A DNA stretch of 64,000 nt from Oerskovia turbata (GTDB lineage: Bacteria > Actinomycetota > Actinomycetes > Actinomycetales > Cellulomonadaceae): positions 184,240 through 248,239 of the forward strand of contig NZ_JOFV01000004.1 of assembly GCF_000718325.1 (NCBI RefSeq). Direction: 5' to 3'. The notes under the pieces are model-generated. The model had not been told where the DNA came from. It worked only from the letters and a program-made list of their open reading frames with translations, and did not search any database. Of the stretch, positions 41,002 through 48,761 are shown piece by piece. Position 1 is the first letter of the stretch; every line of letters begins with the position of its first letter. A program made the position numbers and the translations under genes.

Positions 41002-41873
41002 ACACAGCGAGCACGACGAACGCTGCGGATGCTGCGGATGCTGCGGATGCTGCGGATGCTGCGGTCGCCGCCGATGCCACGGCCCCCGGCGCGGACGGCT
41101 CTCGTGGGCTGGACGCGGCGCGCGTCTCGTGGTCGGCCGGGTCGCGGCTCGTCCTCGACGGCGTCGACGTGACCGCCCCTCCGGGGGCCGTGAGCGGCCT
41201 GCTGGGACCGAACGGGTCCGGGAAGTCGACGCTGCTGCGTGCGATCGCGGCCACGCAGGTCCCCGACGCGGGCGAGATCCGCTTCGACGGTGAGGACCTG
41301 CTGGGCATGGGGCGCCGACGCCGCGCACGCCGCCTCGCGCTCGTCGAGCAGGACGCGTCGACCGACCTGCCGATCTCGGTGCTCGACGCCGTGCTGCTCG
41401 GTCGCATCCCGCACCGCTCGCTCCTCGCGGGCGACACCGACGCGGACCGCGCGGCCGCCCGCGAGGCGCTCGTCCGCGCCGGGGTCGAGGACCTCGCCGA
41501 CCGGTCGCTCGCGACGCTGTCGGGCGGCGAGCGCCAGCGCGTGCACATGGCCCGCGCGCTCGCCCAGGCCCCGGCGCTGCTGCTGCTCGACGAACCCACC
41601 AACCACCTCGACATCGCGGCCCAGCTCGCGGCCATGACGGTGCTGCGCAAGCTCGCGGCCGACGGCGTCACGGTCCTCGCGGCGCTGCACGACCTCAACC
41701 TCGCGGCGGCCGCGTGCGACCACGTCGTGGTGCTGGCGGAGGGGCGCGTCGTCGCCGCGGGCTCGGTGCGGGACGTGCTGGTGCCCGAGGTCGTCGAGCC
41801 GGTCTACGGAGTCCGCTGCGACGTGCTGCCCCACCCGCGCACGGGTCGCCCGGTGCTGATGTTCGGCGACTGA
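40998..41873 (+). CDS. ABC transporter ATP-binding protein with variable Ala-Ala-Asp repeat
   Basis: This 291-residue FepC/BtuD-type ATPase has Walker A GPNGSGKST at 70-78, signature LSGGE at 174-178 and Walker B LLLLDEPTNHLD (D198, E199). It powers the importer encoded just upstream (GTGA overlap). An unusual 35-residue N-terminal extension contains a repeated Ala-Ala-Asp unit encoded by a 9-bp tandem repeat. The gene ends the operon. The proposed cargo is F420-0 (TIGR03873-type) but iron chelates or B12 cannot be excluded. Confidence 0.88.
   Translation: MNTASTTNAADAADAADAADAAVAADATAPGADGSRGLDAARVSWSAGSRLVLDGVDVTAPPGAVSGLLGPNGSGKSTLLRAIAATQVPDAGEIRFDGEDLLGMGRRRRARRLALVEQDASTDLPISVLDAVLLGRIPHRSLLAGDTDADRAAAREALVRAGVEDLADRSLATLSGGERQRVHMARALAQAPALLLLDEPTNHLDIAAQLAAMTVLRKLAADGVTVLAALHDLNLAAAACDHVVVLAEGRVVAAGSVRDVLVPEVVEPVYGVRCDVLPHPRTGRPVLMFGD
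41019..41063 (+). repeat. 9-bp tandem repeat inside the ATPase gene
   Basis: GATGCTGCG occurs four times in tandem at 41028-41063, preceded by the variant AACGCTGCG. It encodes Asp-Ala-Ala units. Copy-number changes would keep the reading frame and alter only the N-terminal tail. Confidence 0.9.
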
Positions 41874-41900
41874 CCCCGCTGTGCCACCCGTGTCCGCCCC

Positions 41901-42011
41901 GGTGGCTCCACCCCGGCGGCTCCACCCCGGTGGCGAACATGCGGTTGGCGTCCGTCTCCGGCCCGTTGTCGACGCCAACCGCATGTTCGCGTGACGCCAA
42001 CCGCATGTTCG
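41901..42011. repeat. Intergenic repeat element, copy A
   Basis: Two tandem 14-bp units (41901-41914, 41915-41928) are followed by one inverted and two direct copies of the 19-bp motif GACGCCAACCGCATGTTCG: inverted 41934-41952 (20-bp exact arm 41933-41952 with 41971-41990), direct 41971-41989, direct 41993-42011. A second element with the same layout lies at 45672-45749. It lies between the importer operon and the PPOX gene, which converge, so it may double as a terminator. Confidence 0.85.
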
Positions 42012-42070
42012 AGCCCGGACCCGCGCGAGAGCCCGGACGGCCCTGGGGGCGTGCAGGATGTCGACGAGCC

Positions 42071-42493
42071 TCAGAACCCGCGCAAGCGTTCGGGCGTGAA
42101 ACGGAGGACCGCAGAGTACGCCGCGTGGAACTGCGAAGGGCTCATCCCGAGGTCGGCCATGGACCGGGAGTACTTCGCGTCGTAGCGCGATCGTTCGTCG
42201 TCGCTCAGGCCCCCCGGGTCCAGGACAAGCCGCCCAGTGAGCACCTGCACGTCCCACCCGGTGGCGGTCGCGTTGAAGTGCAGGGCAGCACGCGGGTTCG
42301 CGGAGGCGTTGCGCAGCTTGGCCTTGCGCGGCTCGCTGACGATCACCACGTCGTCGCCGCTGCGCAGCTGCCATACCGGTGTCGGCTGCGGCGTGCCGGT
42401 CGGGTCGACCGTCGTGAGCCACACGACGAGGTCCTCGTCGAGTCGCTCGGTCGCTCGTGCCCCCAGCGGGGTGGCGGCGTCGATCGCGGTCAC
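42071..42493 (-). CDS. PPOX-class F420-dependent oxidoreductase family protein
   Basis: The product has 140 residues with a split-barrel flavin-type fold. ATERLDEDLVVWLTTVDPTG, TPVWQLRSGDDVVIVSEP and KLRNASANPRAALHF are conserved positions of the Rv3369-like subgroup (TIGR03667), which uses F420 rather than FMN. GTG at 42493 is preferred because AAGG precedes it and it lies 8 bases after the upstream stop; a GTG at 42541 lies within the preceding gene. Substrate unknown. It lies next to a candidate F420-0 importer. Confidence 0.8.
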   Translation of the reverse strand: MTAIDAATPLGARATERLDEDLVVWLTTVDPTGTPQPTPVWQLRSGDDVVIVSEPRKAKLRNASANPRAALHFNATATGWDVQVLTGRLVLDPGGLSDDERSRYDAKYSRSMADLGMSPSQFHAAYSAVLRFTPERLRGF

Positions 42494-42501
42494 GTCGGCC
42501 T

Positions 42502-42939
42502 TCAGCCCTGGGCCGGGACGCTCGGGCCCAGGCGCGGCCACTCGATCGCGGGGCAGCGGTCCATGACCATGTCCAGGCCGGCCCCCCGCACGCGGGCGAA
42601 CGCGTCCTCGTCGACCACGCCGAGCTGGAACCAGACGGCCCGGGCGCCGACCTGCACTGCCTGGTCCGCCACCTCGCCCGCGAGGTCGGAGCGCACGAAC
42701 ACGTCCACGACGTCGACAGGGAAGGGGATGTCGGCGAGCGAGGCGTACCCCTGCTCACCGTGCACCGTCTCGGCCGCCGGGTGGACGGGCACGATCCGCT
42801 TGCCCTGTCGCTGGAGCAGCCGCGCGACCCCGTACGCCGCGCGGGCCGAGTTGTTCGACAGGCCCACCACGGCCCAGGTCTCGGTGTCCGCGAGGACGCG
42901 GCGGATCGTGGCGTCGTCGCCCCAGCTCTGTTCGCTCAT
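42502..42939 (-). CDS. CoA-binding domain protein (YccU-like)
   Basis: This 145-residue Rossmann-fold protein of the CoA-binding family has WAVVGLSNNSARAAYGVARLLQ, the nucleotide loop, followed by RIVPVHPAAETVHGE and DVVDVFVRSD. Such stand-alone domains resemble the succinyl-CoA synthetase nucleotide-binding domain; their function is unknown. ATG at 42939 begins MSEQSWGDDATIRRVL, the family pattern. It probably forms a two-gene unit with the PPOX gene. Confidence 0.85.
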   Translation of the reverse strand: MSEQSWGDDATIRRVLADTETWAVVGLSNNSARAAYGVARLLQRQGKRIVPVHPAAETVHGEQGYASLADIPFPVDVVDVFVRSDLAGEVADQAVQVGARAVWFQLGVVDEDAFARVRGAGLDMVMDRCPAIEWPRLGPSVPAQG

Positions 42940-43020
42940 ACCGGGCCAAACCCCGGCGCGGGAGAGGGTATTCCTGCCCGTCCCCCGGCCCCGTTCCACG
43001 ACCGGGCCCGACGGCGCCGC

Positions 43021-43602
43021 TCACCCCACGAGACGCGTCACCAGTCCCAGGGTCAGGAGCAGCGCGGCCACCGCGCACGCGCACGTCCGCACGTGGTTCC
43101 AGGCGACCCAGCGCCCGAGGAAGACCTGCCAGACCTGGTCGCGCTCCGCCGTCGGGCTCGTGTGGCGAACCCTCACCCCACCCGACCCTCGACCTGAGGG
43201 GGAGGCTTCGCCCGCCCGTGAACCCGAGGTCGAGACCGCCACGTCTGCGGCCTCGAGGCGGTCGTTGAGCGGGACGTTGACGGCCGCGGTCACACCGATC
43301 CCGCCCACGAGGTAGACCACCGACGCGGCGAGGACGAGCGGCATCCCCGCGCCGCCGAGCCGCGCCGCGGCGACGACGCCCAGGACCGTCACGAGGCCGG
43401 TCGTGACGAGCAGGAGCGCACCGAAGGGCGTCCTGGTCGCGTGCCGGTTGATCGAGGCCATCGCGGCCGCACCGATCTCCGGGGCGACCGACCGCAGCCC
43501 CGCCATGACGAAGGTCGAGAACGCGAAGAGCACTCCCCCGACCAGCGCGCAGCCGACGGCCGCGACGACCACGGCCCACCCGAGGGCACCGAGCGTGTCC
43601 AT
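43021..43602 (-). CDS. DUF1772 (anthrone oxygenase-like) membrane protein
   Basis: This 193-residue protein has four hydrophobic helices (about 8-30, 58-80, 88-108, 168-188). DUF1772 marks are VLFAFSTFVMAGLRS, INRHATRTPFGALLL and VNVPLNDRLE. The family includes fungal anthrone oxygenases and many bacterial proteins of unknown role. A loop of about 35 polar residues (SRAGEASPSGRG...) is inserted before helix 4. Its ATG shares one base with the preceding NmrA-type gene's stop, so the pair is coupled. Confidence 0.83.
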   Translation of the reverse strand: MDTLGALGWAVVVAAVGCALVGGVLFAFSTFVMAGLRSVAPEIGAAAMASINRHATRTPFGALLLVTTGLVTVLGVVAAARLGGAGMPLVLAASVVYLVGGIGVTAAVNVPLNDRLEAADVAVSTSGSRAGEASPSGRGSGGVRVRHTSPTAERDQVWQVFLGRWVAWNHVRTCACAVAALLLTLGLVTRLVG

Positions 43603-44501
43603 CAGTGCACCTCGGAGAACGTCGGCGTGGCCGCGGCGCCGGACGGCGCCGACCAGGCGGCGGCCTCGCGGCGGACGAACTCGGCGAAGTCCCCCGGCTC
43701 GCGCCCGAGCGCCTCACGGACCCCGGGGGCCAGGTGCGCGTTGCGTCCGTCGAGGACCTCCTCGAAGAGGTAGCGCACGAGGTCGACGGCGTCGTCCGGG
43801 AGTCCCGCCGTGGTCAGGCCGGCCGCGAACTCGTCGCCCGTGACTGTCTTGAGCCGGACGTCCCGGCCGCTCGCCGTACCGATCTCCGCGAGCGCTTCGC
43901 CGAAGGTCAGCAGCCGCGGACCTGTGAGCTCGTAGACGCGCCCCTCGTGGCCCGGCTCGGTCAGCGCGGCCACGGCGACCTCGGCCACGTCCTCGACGTC
44001 GACGAACGGCTCGACGACGTCCGACACCGGGAGGGAGGCCACGCCGTCGAGCACGGGGCCCAGGAGGAAGCTCTCGCTGAAGTTCTGCGCGAACCACGCG
44101 CAGCGCACGACGGTCCGCGCAGGAAAGACGTCGGCGACGAGCCGCTCGGCGCGCTGCGCCTCGGGCTCGCCGCGTCCCGAGAGGAGGACGAACCTCTGGA
44201 CCCCCTCGAGGGCGGCGACGCGCGCGAAGTCGGCGACGACCTCCGGGATCCCAGGGGCTGCCAGGTCGGGGGCGACGGCGACGTACACGGCGCCGGTGCC
44301 GGCGACCGCGGGAACCCAGGTCGTCGGGTCGTCCCAGTCGAGACGCACCTCGGAGCTGCGCGAGACGGGCCGGACGGGGATGCCCGCCGCGGTCAGGCGG
44401 GCCGCGACCCGGCGACCCGACTTGCCCGTCGCGCCGACGACGGCGACGAGAGGCGCAGCGGTGGGGACCGCGGGCGAGGGGTGGCGCTGGTGCGTGGTCA
44501 C
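43602..44501 (-). CDS. NmrA-like NAD(P)-binding protein
   Basis: This 299-residue atypical SDR has a Rossmann start VAVVGATGKSGRRVAARLTAAG, ending with a C-terminal substrate domain (FVDVEDVAEVAVAALTEPG, YELTGPRLLTFGEA). No catalytic YxxxK is evident, as in NmrA/HSCARG-type redox sensors and quinone reductases. GTG at 44501 gives MTTHQRHPSP; it lies divergently from an AraC regulator with a repeated motif between them, so that regulator probably controls this pair. Confidence 0.85.
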   Translation of the reverse strand: MTTHQRHPSPAVPTAAPLVAVVGATGKSGRRVAARLTAAGIPVRPVSRSSEVRLDWDDPTTWVPAVAGTGAVYVAVAPDLAAPGIPEVVADFARVAALEGVQRFVLLSGRGEPEAQRAERLVADVFPARTVVRCAWFAQNFSESFLLGPVLDGVASLPVSDVVEPFVDVEDVAEVAVAALTEPGHEGRVYELTGPRLLTFGEALAEIGTASGRDVRLKTVTGDEFAAGLTTAGLPDDAVDLVRYLFEEVLDGRNAHLAPGVREALGREPGDFAEFVRREAAAWSAPSGAAATPTFSEVH

Positions 44502-44517
44502 GTCGGTCTCCAGTGAT

Positions 44518-44550
44518 CGATGTGGTGCGGTGGACGATGCGGTGCGGTGG
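44518..44550. promoter_or_regulatory. Direct repeat, candidate AraC operator
   Basis: Two 16-base copies (44518-44533 and 44535-44550) matching at 15 of 16 positions stand in direct orientation 17 bases apart, in the divergent region between the NmrA-type gene and the AraC gene. AraC-family proteins typically bind such direct repeats. Confidence 0.5.
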
Positions 44551-44651
44551 TTCGAGTCAACCGGCTCCGGGCGAGACGTTCCATGGCCGAACCGCTCGTC
44601 CACATGTCCTTTCGTCTTCCCTCACGCGAGCGGGCGGAGTACCGTCGAGGC

Positions 44652-45605
44652 ATGGACGCTGTCGCCGGACTCCTCGACGGGCCCCGCGCGCGGGGCGCCT
44701 TCCTGCTCCGCTCGCTCCTCGCCCCGCCGTGGTCGATGCGCATCGAGGACGAGGCGCCGCTCACGCTCGTACCGGTCGTGCGCGGCTCGGCGTGGATCGG
44801 GATGGACGCCGGGCGAGGCCCCGACGAGCCCCAGCTCGAGGCGCACCTCGACGAGGGCGACGTCGCGCTCGTGCGGGGGCCGCGCCCCTACACCGTGGCC
44901 GACTCCCCCGGGACGCCGCCCCAGATGGTGAGCGACGCCGTCGGGGTCTGCCGGCCCGTCGGCGACGGCCCGTCCCCGCTCGTGGACCTCGGCGTGCGGA
45001 CCTGGGGCAACGACCCCGACGGGCCGACCGTGCTGCTGACCGGTACCTACCCGCTCGACGGCGAGGTGGGCGGGCGGCTGCTGAGCGTGCTGCCACCACT
45101 GCTCGTGCTGCGCCGAGGCGACCTCGACGCCGACCTCGTGTCGCTGCTCGCACGCGAGGTCTCGCAGGACCGGCCCGGCCAGAAGGCTGTGCTCGACCGG
45201 CTCCTCGACATCCTGCTCATCGGCGCGCTACGCGCCTGGCTCGACCGCGGCGACGCCCCCGGGTGGTACCGCGCCGACGCCGACGCCGTGGTCGGGCACG
45301 CGCTGCGGCTCATGCACCACGACCCGGCCCGGCCCTGGACGGTCGAGTCGCTCGCGCGGACGGTCGGGCTGTCACGGGCCGCGTTCTCCCGCCGCTTCAC
45401 CGAGCTCGTCGGTGAGCCGCCCATAAGCTACCTGACCGGGTGGCGACTGACCCTCGCGGCCGACCTGCTGCTGGAACCTGGCGCGACGGTCGGCTCCGTG
45501 GCCCGACAGGTCGGGTACGGGACGCCGTTCGCGCTGAGCGCCGCGTTCACGCGGGTGCGCGGCATGAGCCCGACGGCGCACAGGGAGCGTGCAGGGGCGG
45601 CGTGA
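44652..45605 (+). CDS. AraC family transcriptional regulator
   Basis: The product has 317 residues. The N-terminal cupin-like effector domain (residues 1-190) has LAPPWSMRIEDEAPLTLVPVVRG, DVALVRGPRPYTVAD and LPPLLVL. The C-terminal double helix-turn-helix (215-312) includes WTVESLARTVGLSRAAFSRRF and SVARQVGYGTPFALSAAFTRVRGMSP. ATG at 44652 is preceded by GTCGAGG. It is divergent from the NmrA/DUF1772 pair and is the likely regulator of both. Inducer unknown. Confidence 0.9.
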   Translation: MDAVAGLLDGPRARGAFLLRSLLAPPWSMRIEDEAPLTLVPVVRGSAWIGMDAGRGPDEPQLEAHLDEGDVALVRGPRPYTVADSPGTPPQMVSDAVGVCRPVGDGPSPLVDLGVRTWGNDPDGPTVLLTGTYPLDGEVGGRLLSVLPPLLVLRRGDLDADLVSLLAREVSQDRPGQKAVLDRLLDILLIGALRAWLDRGDAPGWYRADADAVVGHALRLMHHDPARPWTVESLARTVGLSRAAFSRRFTELVGEPPISYLTGWRLTLAADLLLEPGATVGSVARQVGYGTPFALSAAFTRVRGMSPTAHRERAGAA

Positions 45606-45671
45606 CCCGACGCCGGACGGCTCCTCTCCTCCTCTCATCCTCTCATCCTCGCCTCCTCGCCTCCTCGGCGC

Positions 45672-45749
45672 CGAGCATGCGGTTGGCGTCGTGATACGGG
45701 CCCAGGCCGACGACAACCGCATGCTCGTGGGACGACAACCGCATGGTCG
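45672..45749. repeat. Intergenic repeat element, copy B
   Basis: This region has the same layout as the element at 41933-42011: an inverted motif (45672-45691), a direct motif 16 bases on (45708-45727, one mismatch to the inverted arm) and another direct motif (45731-45749). The shared core is GACGnCAACCGCATG. The 201-base gap between the AraC gene and the nitroreductase-type gene contains nothing else that I recognise. Confidence 0.82.
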
Positions 45750-45806
45750 GCACGGCAATGCGCCCGCCGACGCATGCGGTGGCCGCACCTCGCCCACGCG
45801 CGCACC

Positions 45807-46229
45807 ATGGCTGACATGCCCATCCCGCACGTGATCGCCCGGACCAACCGGCGGTTCCTCAACCCGTTCGTGCTGCGCGTGTCGTCGCGCGTGCCACCGT
45901 TCGCGACCGTCCACCACCACGGGCGGCGCAGCGGTCGCCCCTTCGCGACGCCCGTCATGGCGTTCCGCGAACCGCCCTCGCCCGACGCCCCGCGCGAGGT
46001 CCGCGTGATCATCGCCCTGACGTACGGCGCCGACGTCGACTGGCTCAAGAACGTCGAGGCCGTCGGGCTGTTCGGGCTCACGCGGGGTGGCCGCGGCTAC
46101 GTCGTCGACGACCTGCGGCGGTTGCACGGGGACGACGGGCTGCGGCTCGTGCCCGCCGTGATCCGGGTCGCGCTGCGGGGGCTGCGCGTGGACGAGTTCC
46201 TCGACGGGCGGGTGGGGCCACCGCGCTGA
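45807..46229 (+). CDS. DDN-type (deazaflavin) nitroreductase/quinone reductase family protein
   Basis: This 140-residue protein has the split-barrel segments NRRFLNPFVLRVSSRVPPF and HHHGRRSGRPFATPVMAF, and the ending GLFGLTRGGRGYVVDD. The family includes mycobacterial Ddn, which uses F420H2 to reduce quinones or nitro compounds. ATG at 45807 gives the family length. It is the second F420-type enzyme within 8 kb of the proposed F420-0 importer. Its particular substrate cannot be told. Confidence 0.72.
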   Translation: MADMPIPHVIARTNRRFLNPFVLRVSSRVPPFATVHHHGRRSGRPFATPVMAFREPPSPDAPREVRVIIALTYGADVDWLKNVEAVGLFGLTRGGRGYVVDDLRRLHGDDGLRLVPAVIRVALRGLRVDEFLDGRVGPPR

Positions 46230-46314
46230 GGGGTCCGGGCCGCTCCGGCCCCCTGGCCGCCCCGGCGCCCGGAGCACACGGCACCCGCCCAGCTCGGCTG
46301 CCATGATGGGGGGC

Positions 46315-46920
46315 ATGGCACACGACCTGTGGTTCACCGGTGACCCGGAAGCCGACACGCTGCTGTCCACCGACCCGTTCGCCCTGCTCATCGGGATGCT
46401 CCTCGACCAGCAGGTCACCATGGAGTCGGCGTTCGCCGGGCCGCTCAAGATCTCCCAGCGCATGGGCGGGTTCGACGTGCACCGCATCGCCTCCGCCGAA
46501 CCCGAGGCGTTCGCCGCGATGGCCGCCACTCCCCCGGCGATCCACCGCTACCCGGGGTCCATGGCGGGCCGCGTGCAGGCCGTGGCGCAGGTCGTCGACG
46601 AGCAGTACGACGGCGACGTCACACGGATCTGGACCGACCCCGGGCCCGACGGCGGCACGCCCGACGGCCCGCTCGTCCTCACGCGGCTCAAGGCCCTGCC
46701 GGGGTTCGGCGAGCAGAAGGCGAAGATCTTCCTCGCGCTCCTCGGCAAGCAGTACGGCGTCCAGCCCGCGGGGTGGCGCGAGGCTGCGGGCGCGTACGGC
46801 GAGGAGGGCGCGCGACGCTCGATCGCCGACGTCGTCGACCAGCACTCGCTCGACCAGGTGCGCGAGACGAAGAAGGCGGCCAAGGCCGCGGCGAAGGCAG
46901 AGCGGGCCGCCAAGGGCTGA
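46315..46920 (+). CDS. HhH-GPD base-excision repair family protein
   Basis: This 201-residue protein has the HhH-GPD core: FALLIGMLLDQQVTMESAF near the start, LPGFGEQKAKIFLALL as the helix-hairpin-helix and GWREAAGAYGEEGARRSIADV near the catalytic-Asp position. It matches an uncharacterised actinobacterial branch (TIGR03252 type). A Lys/Ala-rich tail may bind DNA. ATG at 46315 is preceded by GGGG. No partner gene is visible. Confidence 0.85.
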   Translation: MAHDLWFTGDPEADTLLSTDPFALLIGMLLDQQVTMESAFAGPLKISQRMGGFDVHRIASAEPEAFAAMAATPPAIHRYPGSMAGRVQAVAQVVDEQYDGDVTRIWTDPGPDGGTPDGPLVLTRLKALPGFGEQKAKIFLALLGKQYGVQPAGWREAAGAYGEEGARRSIADVVDQHSLDQVRETKKAAKAAAKAERAAKG

Positions 46921-47032
46921 GCCCCCGTCGCCGAGGGATCCGCCTCTGCCCGACGGCGTCTCCGGCGCACGGTCAGGCAGGTGCGCACCACGATCCGCAT
47001 TCCAAGCGTTCCGCGGCAGTCGACGGTCGCAC

Positions 47033-47060
47033 CGTGACGCCGTTCGGCGGAGGCGTCACG
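47033..47060. terminator. Hairpin in the HhH-GPD / pRiA4b gap
   Basis: Perfect 9-bp arms (47033-47041 and 47052-47060, 10-base loop) lie in the 252-base gap between convergent genes and likely terminate one or both. I see no gene in the gap. Confidence 0.5.
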
Positions 47061-47172
47061 TGACACCTACGTCGCTACGGCACCCCAACCGTGGCGGTCG
47101 GTCGTGGCAGCGATGGGAGACGCGCATGCGGGACGTCGCCCGCTTCGGGGGCTCGCGGGCGGCAGACGCGGT

Positions 47173-48723
47173 TCAGAGGGGTCGCGCGCCCAACAGGGCC
47201 GCACGGGCGAGCACGACGCCGTCGGGCAGGGGTAGGCTGCCCCGTGCACCGCGAGTGGATCGCCCCAGAGCACTGGCCCGGTCGAGGACGGTTCGCGTCA
47301 GCTCGGCGGCGAGAGCGATCGCATGGTGGTCGAGCGTTCGGCCGTCTCGGTGCGCCCACCCGAGCGAGGCCATCGCGGCTTCACGTCGCCGCTGAGCGGC
47401 ATACACGATGCCCGACGGCGACTCGCCCCTTGCATCGTCGCCCTCCGTCGCAGCGGGGCCGGGTGAGTCGGGGTCCCGCAAGCCAGTTGGCTTCCCTCCG
47501 GCGGGTGTGGAGACGTTCGTGGGCAGGCCCGCGATCTCCAGCAGCATGACGAGCCCGGCGTCGTGCCTGGCGACGGCTTTCTCCAGCGGGAGACGGTCGG
47601 CGATGTGCGCGAACAGTCCTTCGGGGTCGGCTGCGAGCGCACGGGCCGCACGGGTCGTGGTCAGGCGGCCCTTGACCTTGCGAACCAGGCCGAGCGCCTG
47701 TGCGCACTCACGGAATGCGAGGACGGGATAGGTCGTGGCCTCGCGGTTCCTGGTGCCGATCCACTCACCGGCGAGGTTCAGCTCAGCAGCGACGGCTTCC
47801 ACGTCAGTCGGGCGCAGGTAACCCGCGGAGGTCAGGGCCACGCCATCGACGCCGACGTGGCGGATGAACCAGGCGTAGGGCGCGGTGATACGCGAGGCCG
47901 TGGCCCTGTCCGGCCACTCGAACGACGCAGACTCGGGCAGGTTCGCCAACGCGATGAGTGCCTGCAGCGGGCGGCGGTCCCACGCACGGTTGACCATCTC
48001 CTCGAGAGGGGCCGACAGCGTGGGCCTCGCACGCCCTAGCGACGCGACGATGCGTGCCGAGGAAGAGAGGTCGAACCGATCCATGGCGGCGAGCACCTGT
48101 CCAGGCGCGAGGCCCGGGTAGTGCCAGTCGAGGCTCTCGCGCGCGTCGGGGTCCTGAGTCGCGAGTCCCCTGTTGAGACGCGACGCGTCAGCGCGCAACC
48201 CTTCGTAGCCGGGGACGCCACCGCAGTCCTCGGGCGGGCCGGCTCGGGCGCCGTCGACGAGGCGAAAAGGCGTCCCGATCGCCGGGTCTGCTGGTGGCGG
48301 ACCGACCGCCTCGAGGCGCAGGGTGTGCTCCCAGCCGTCGCCGTAGTCGTAGAGGTAGACGAGCGAGTCGCCAAGCTCCTTCATCAGATCGCCCACCTGA
48401 ACGGACGACTCCCGACGTCCCTCCTCTCCCGCGTCGACGCTGTCGTCGGGCAGGAACCGGCGGGCAGGACCATCGGCCCAGAAGTCGGTGCGCGCAAACC
48501 CGTGCAGGTGCACGTCCGCCCACCCCATCGCCGCTTGAAGGGCAGCATGCAGCTGCGCAAGGGTCGCCGAGGCCGGGACGTCGAGAGCGCGCCACACGGG
48601 AGGCACGACGTCGACCAGCTCGACGCGGATGCGGAGCCTCTTCGCGGTGGCGAACGACGAGTGGGCGGGCCAGGTCGGGGATGCGGTTGGCACGGAATCA
48701 AGGCTAGCGGGTGGGGCGGACAC
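47173..48723 (-). CDS. Plasmid pRiA4b ORF-3 family protein
   Basis: The product has 516 residues. Residues 28-190 match the pRiA4b ORF-3 domain (VELVDVVPPVWRALDVPASATLAQLH, MGWADVHLHGF, YLYDYGDGWEHTLRLE, PPEDCGGVPGYEGL). This domain is widespread on plasmids, transposons and defence or mobile regions and has no established activity. The remaining 300 residues are helical with no known domain. The start is uncertain: GTG at 48723 or 48693, neither with a clear ribosome binding site. It borders the BREX island, on the opposite strand. Confidence 0.8.
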   Translation of the reverse strand: MSAPPASLDSVPTASPTWPAHSSFATAKRLRIRVELVDVVPPVWRALDVPASATLAQLHAALQAAMGWADVHLHGFARTDFWADGPARRFLPDDSVDAGEEGRRESSVQVGDLMKELGDSLVYLYDYGDGWEHTLRLEAVGPPPADPAIGTPFRLVDGARAGPPEDCGGVPGYEGLRADASRLNRGLATQDPDARESLDWHYPGLAPGQVLAAMDRFDLSSSARIVASLGRARPTLSAPLEEMVNRAWDRRPLQALIALANLPESASFEWPDRATASRITAPYAWFIRHVGVDGVALTSAGYLRPTDVEAVAAELNLAGEWIGTRNREATTYPVLAFRECAQALGLVRKVKGRLTTTRAARALAADPEGLFAHIADRLPLEKAVARHDAGLVMLLEIAGLPTNVSTPAGGKPTGLRDPDSPGPAATEGDDARGESPSGIVYAAQRRREAAMASLGWAHRDGRTLDHHAIALAAELTRTVLDRASALGRSTRGARGSLPLPDGVVLARAALLGARPL

Positions 48724-48761
48724 GGCAGGCGGCGGGACCGATGAGGCGGCGGGCGACCCGA

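Noticed and set aside
40524..42758. 744-codon minus-strand frame across the ABC importer and PPOX gene
   Set aside because: It overlaps three well supported genes and has no recognisable domain.
41901..45749. The two repeat elements as ends of a composite transposon
   Set aside because: Genes between them are ordinary metabolic genes with no transposase, and no target-site duplication is seen. Each element is internally complete.
47173..48723. pRiA4b-type gene as part of an insertion sequence
   Set aside because: No transposase or terminal inverted repeats flank it.
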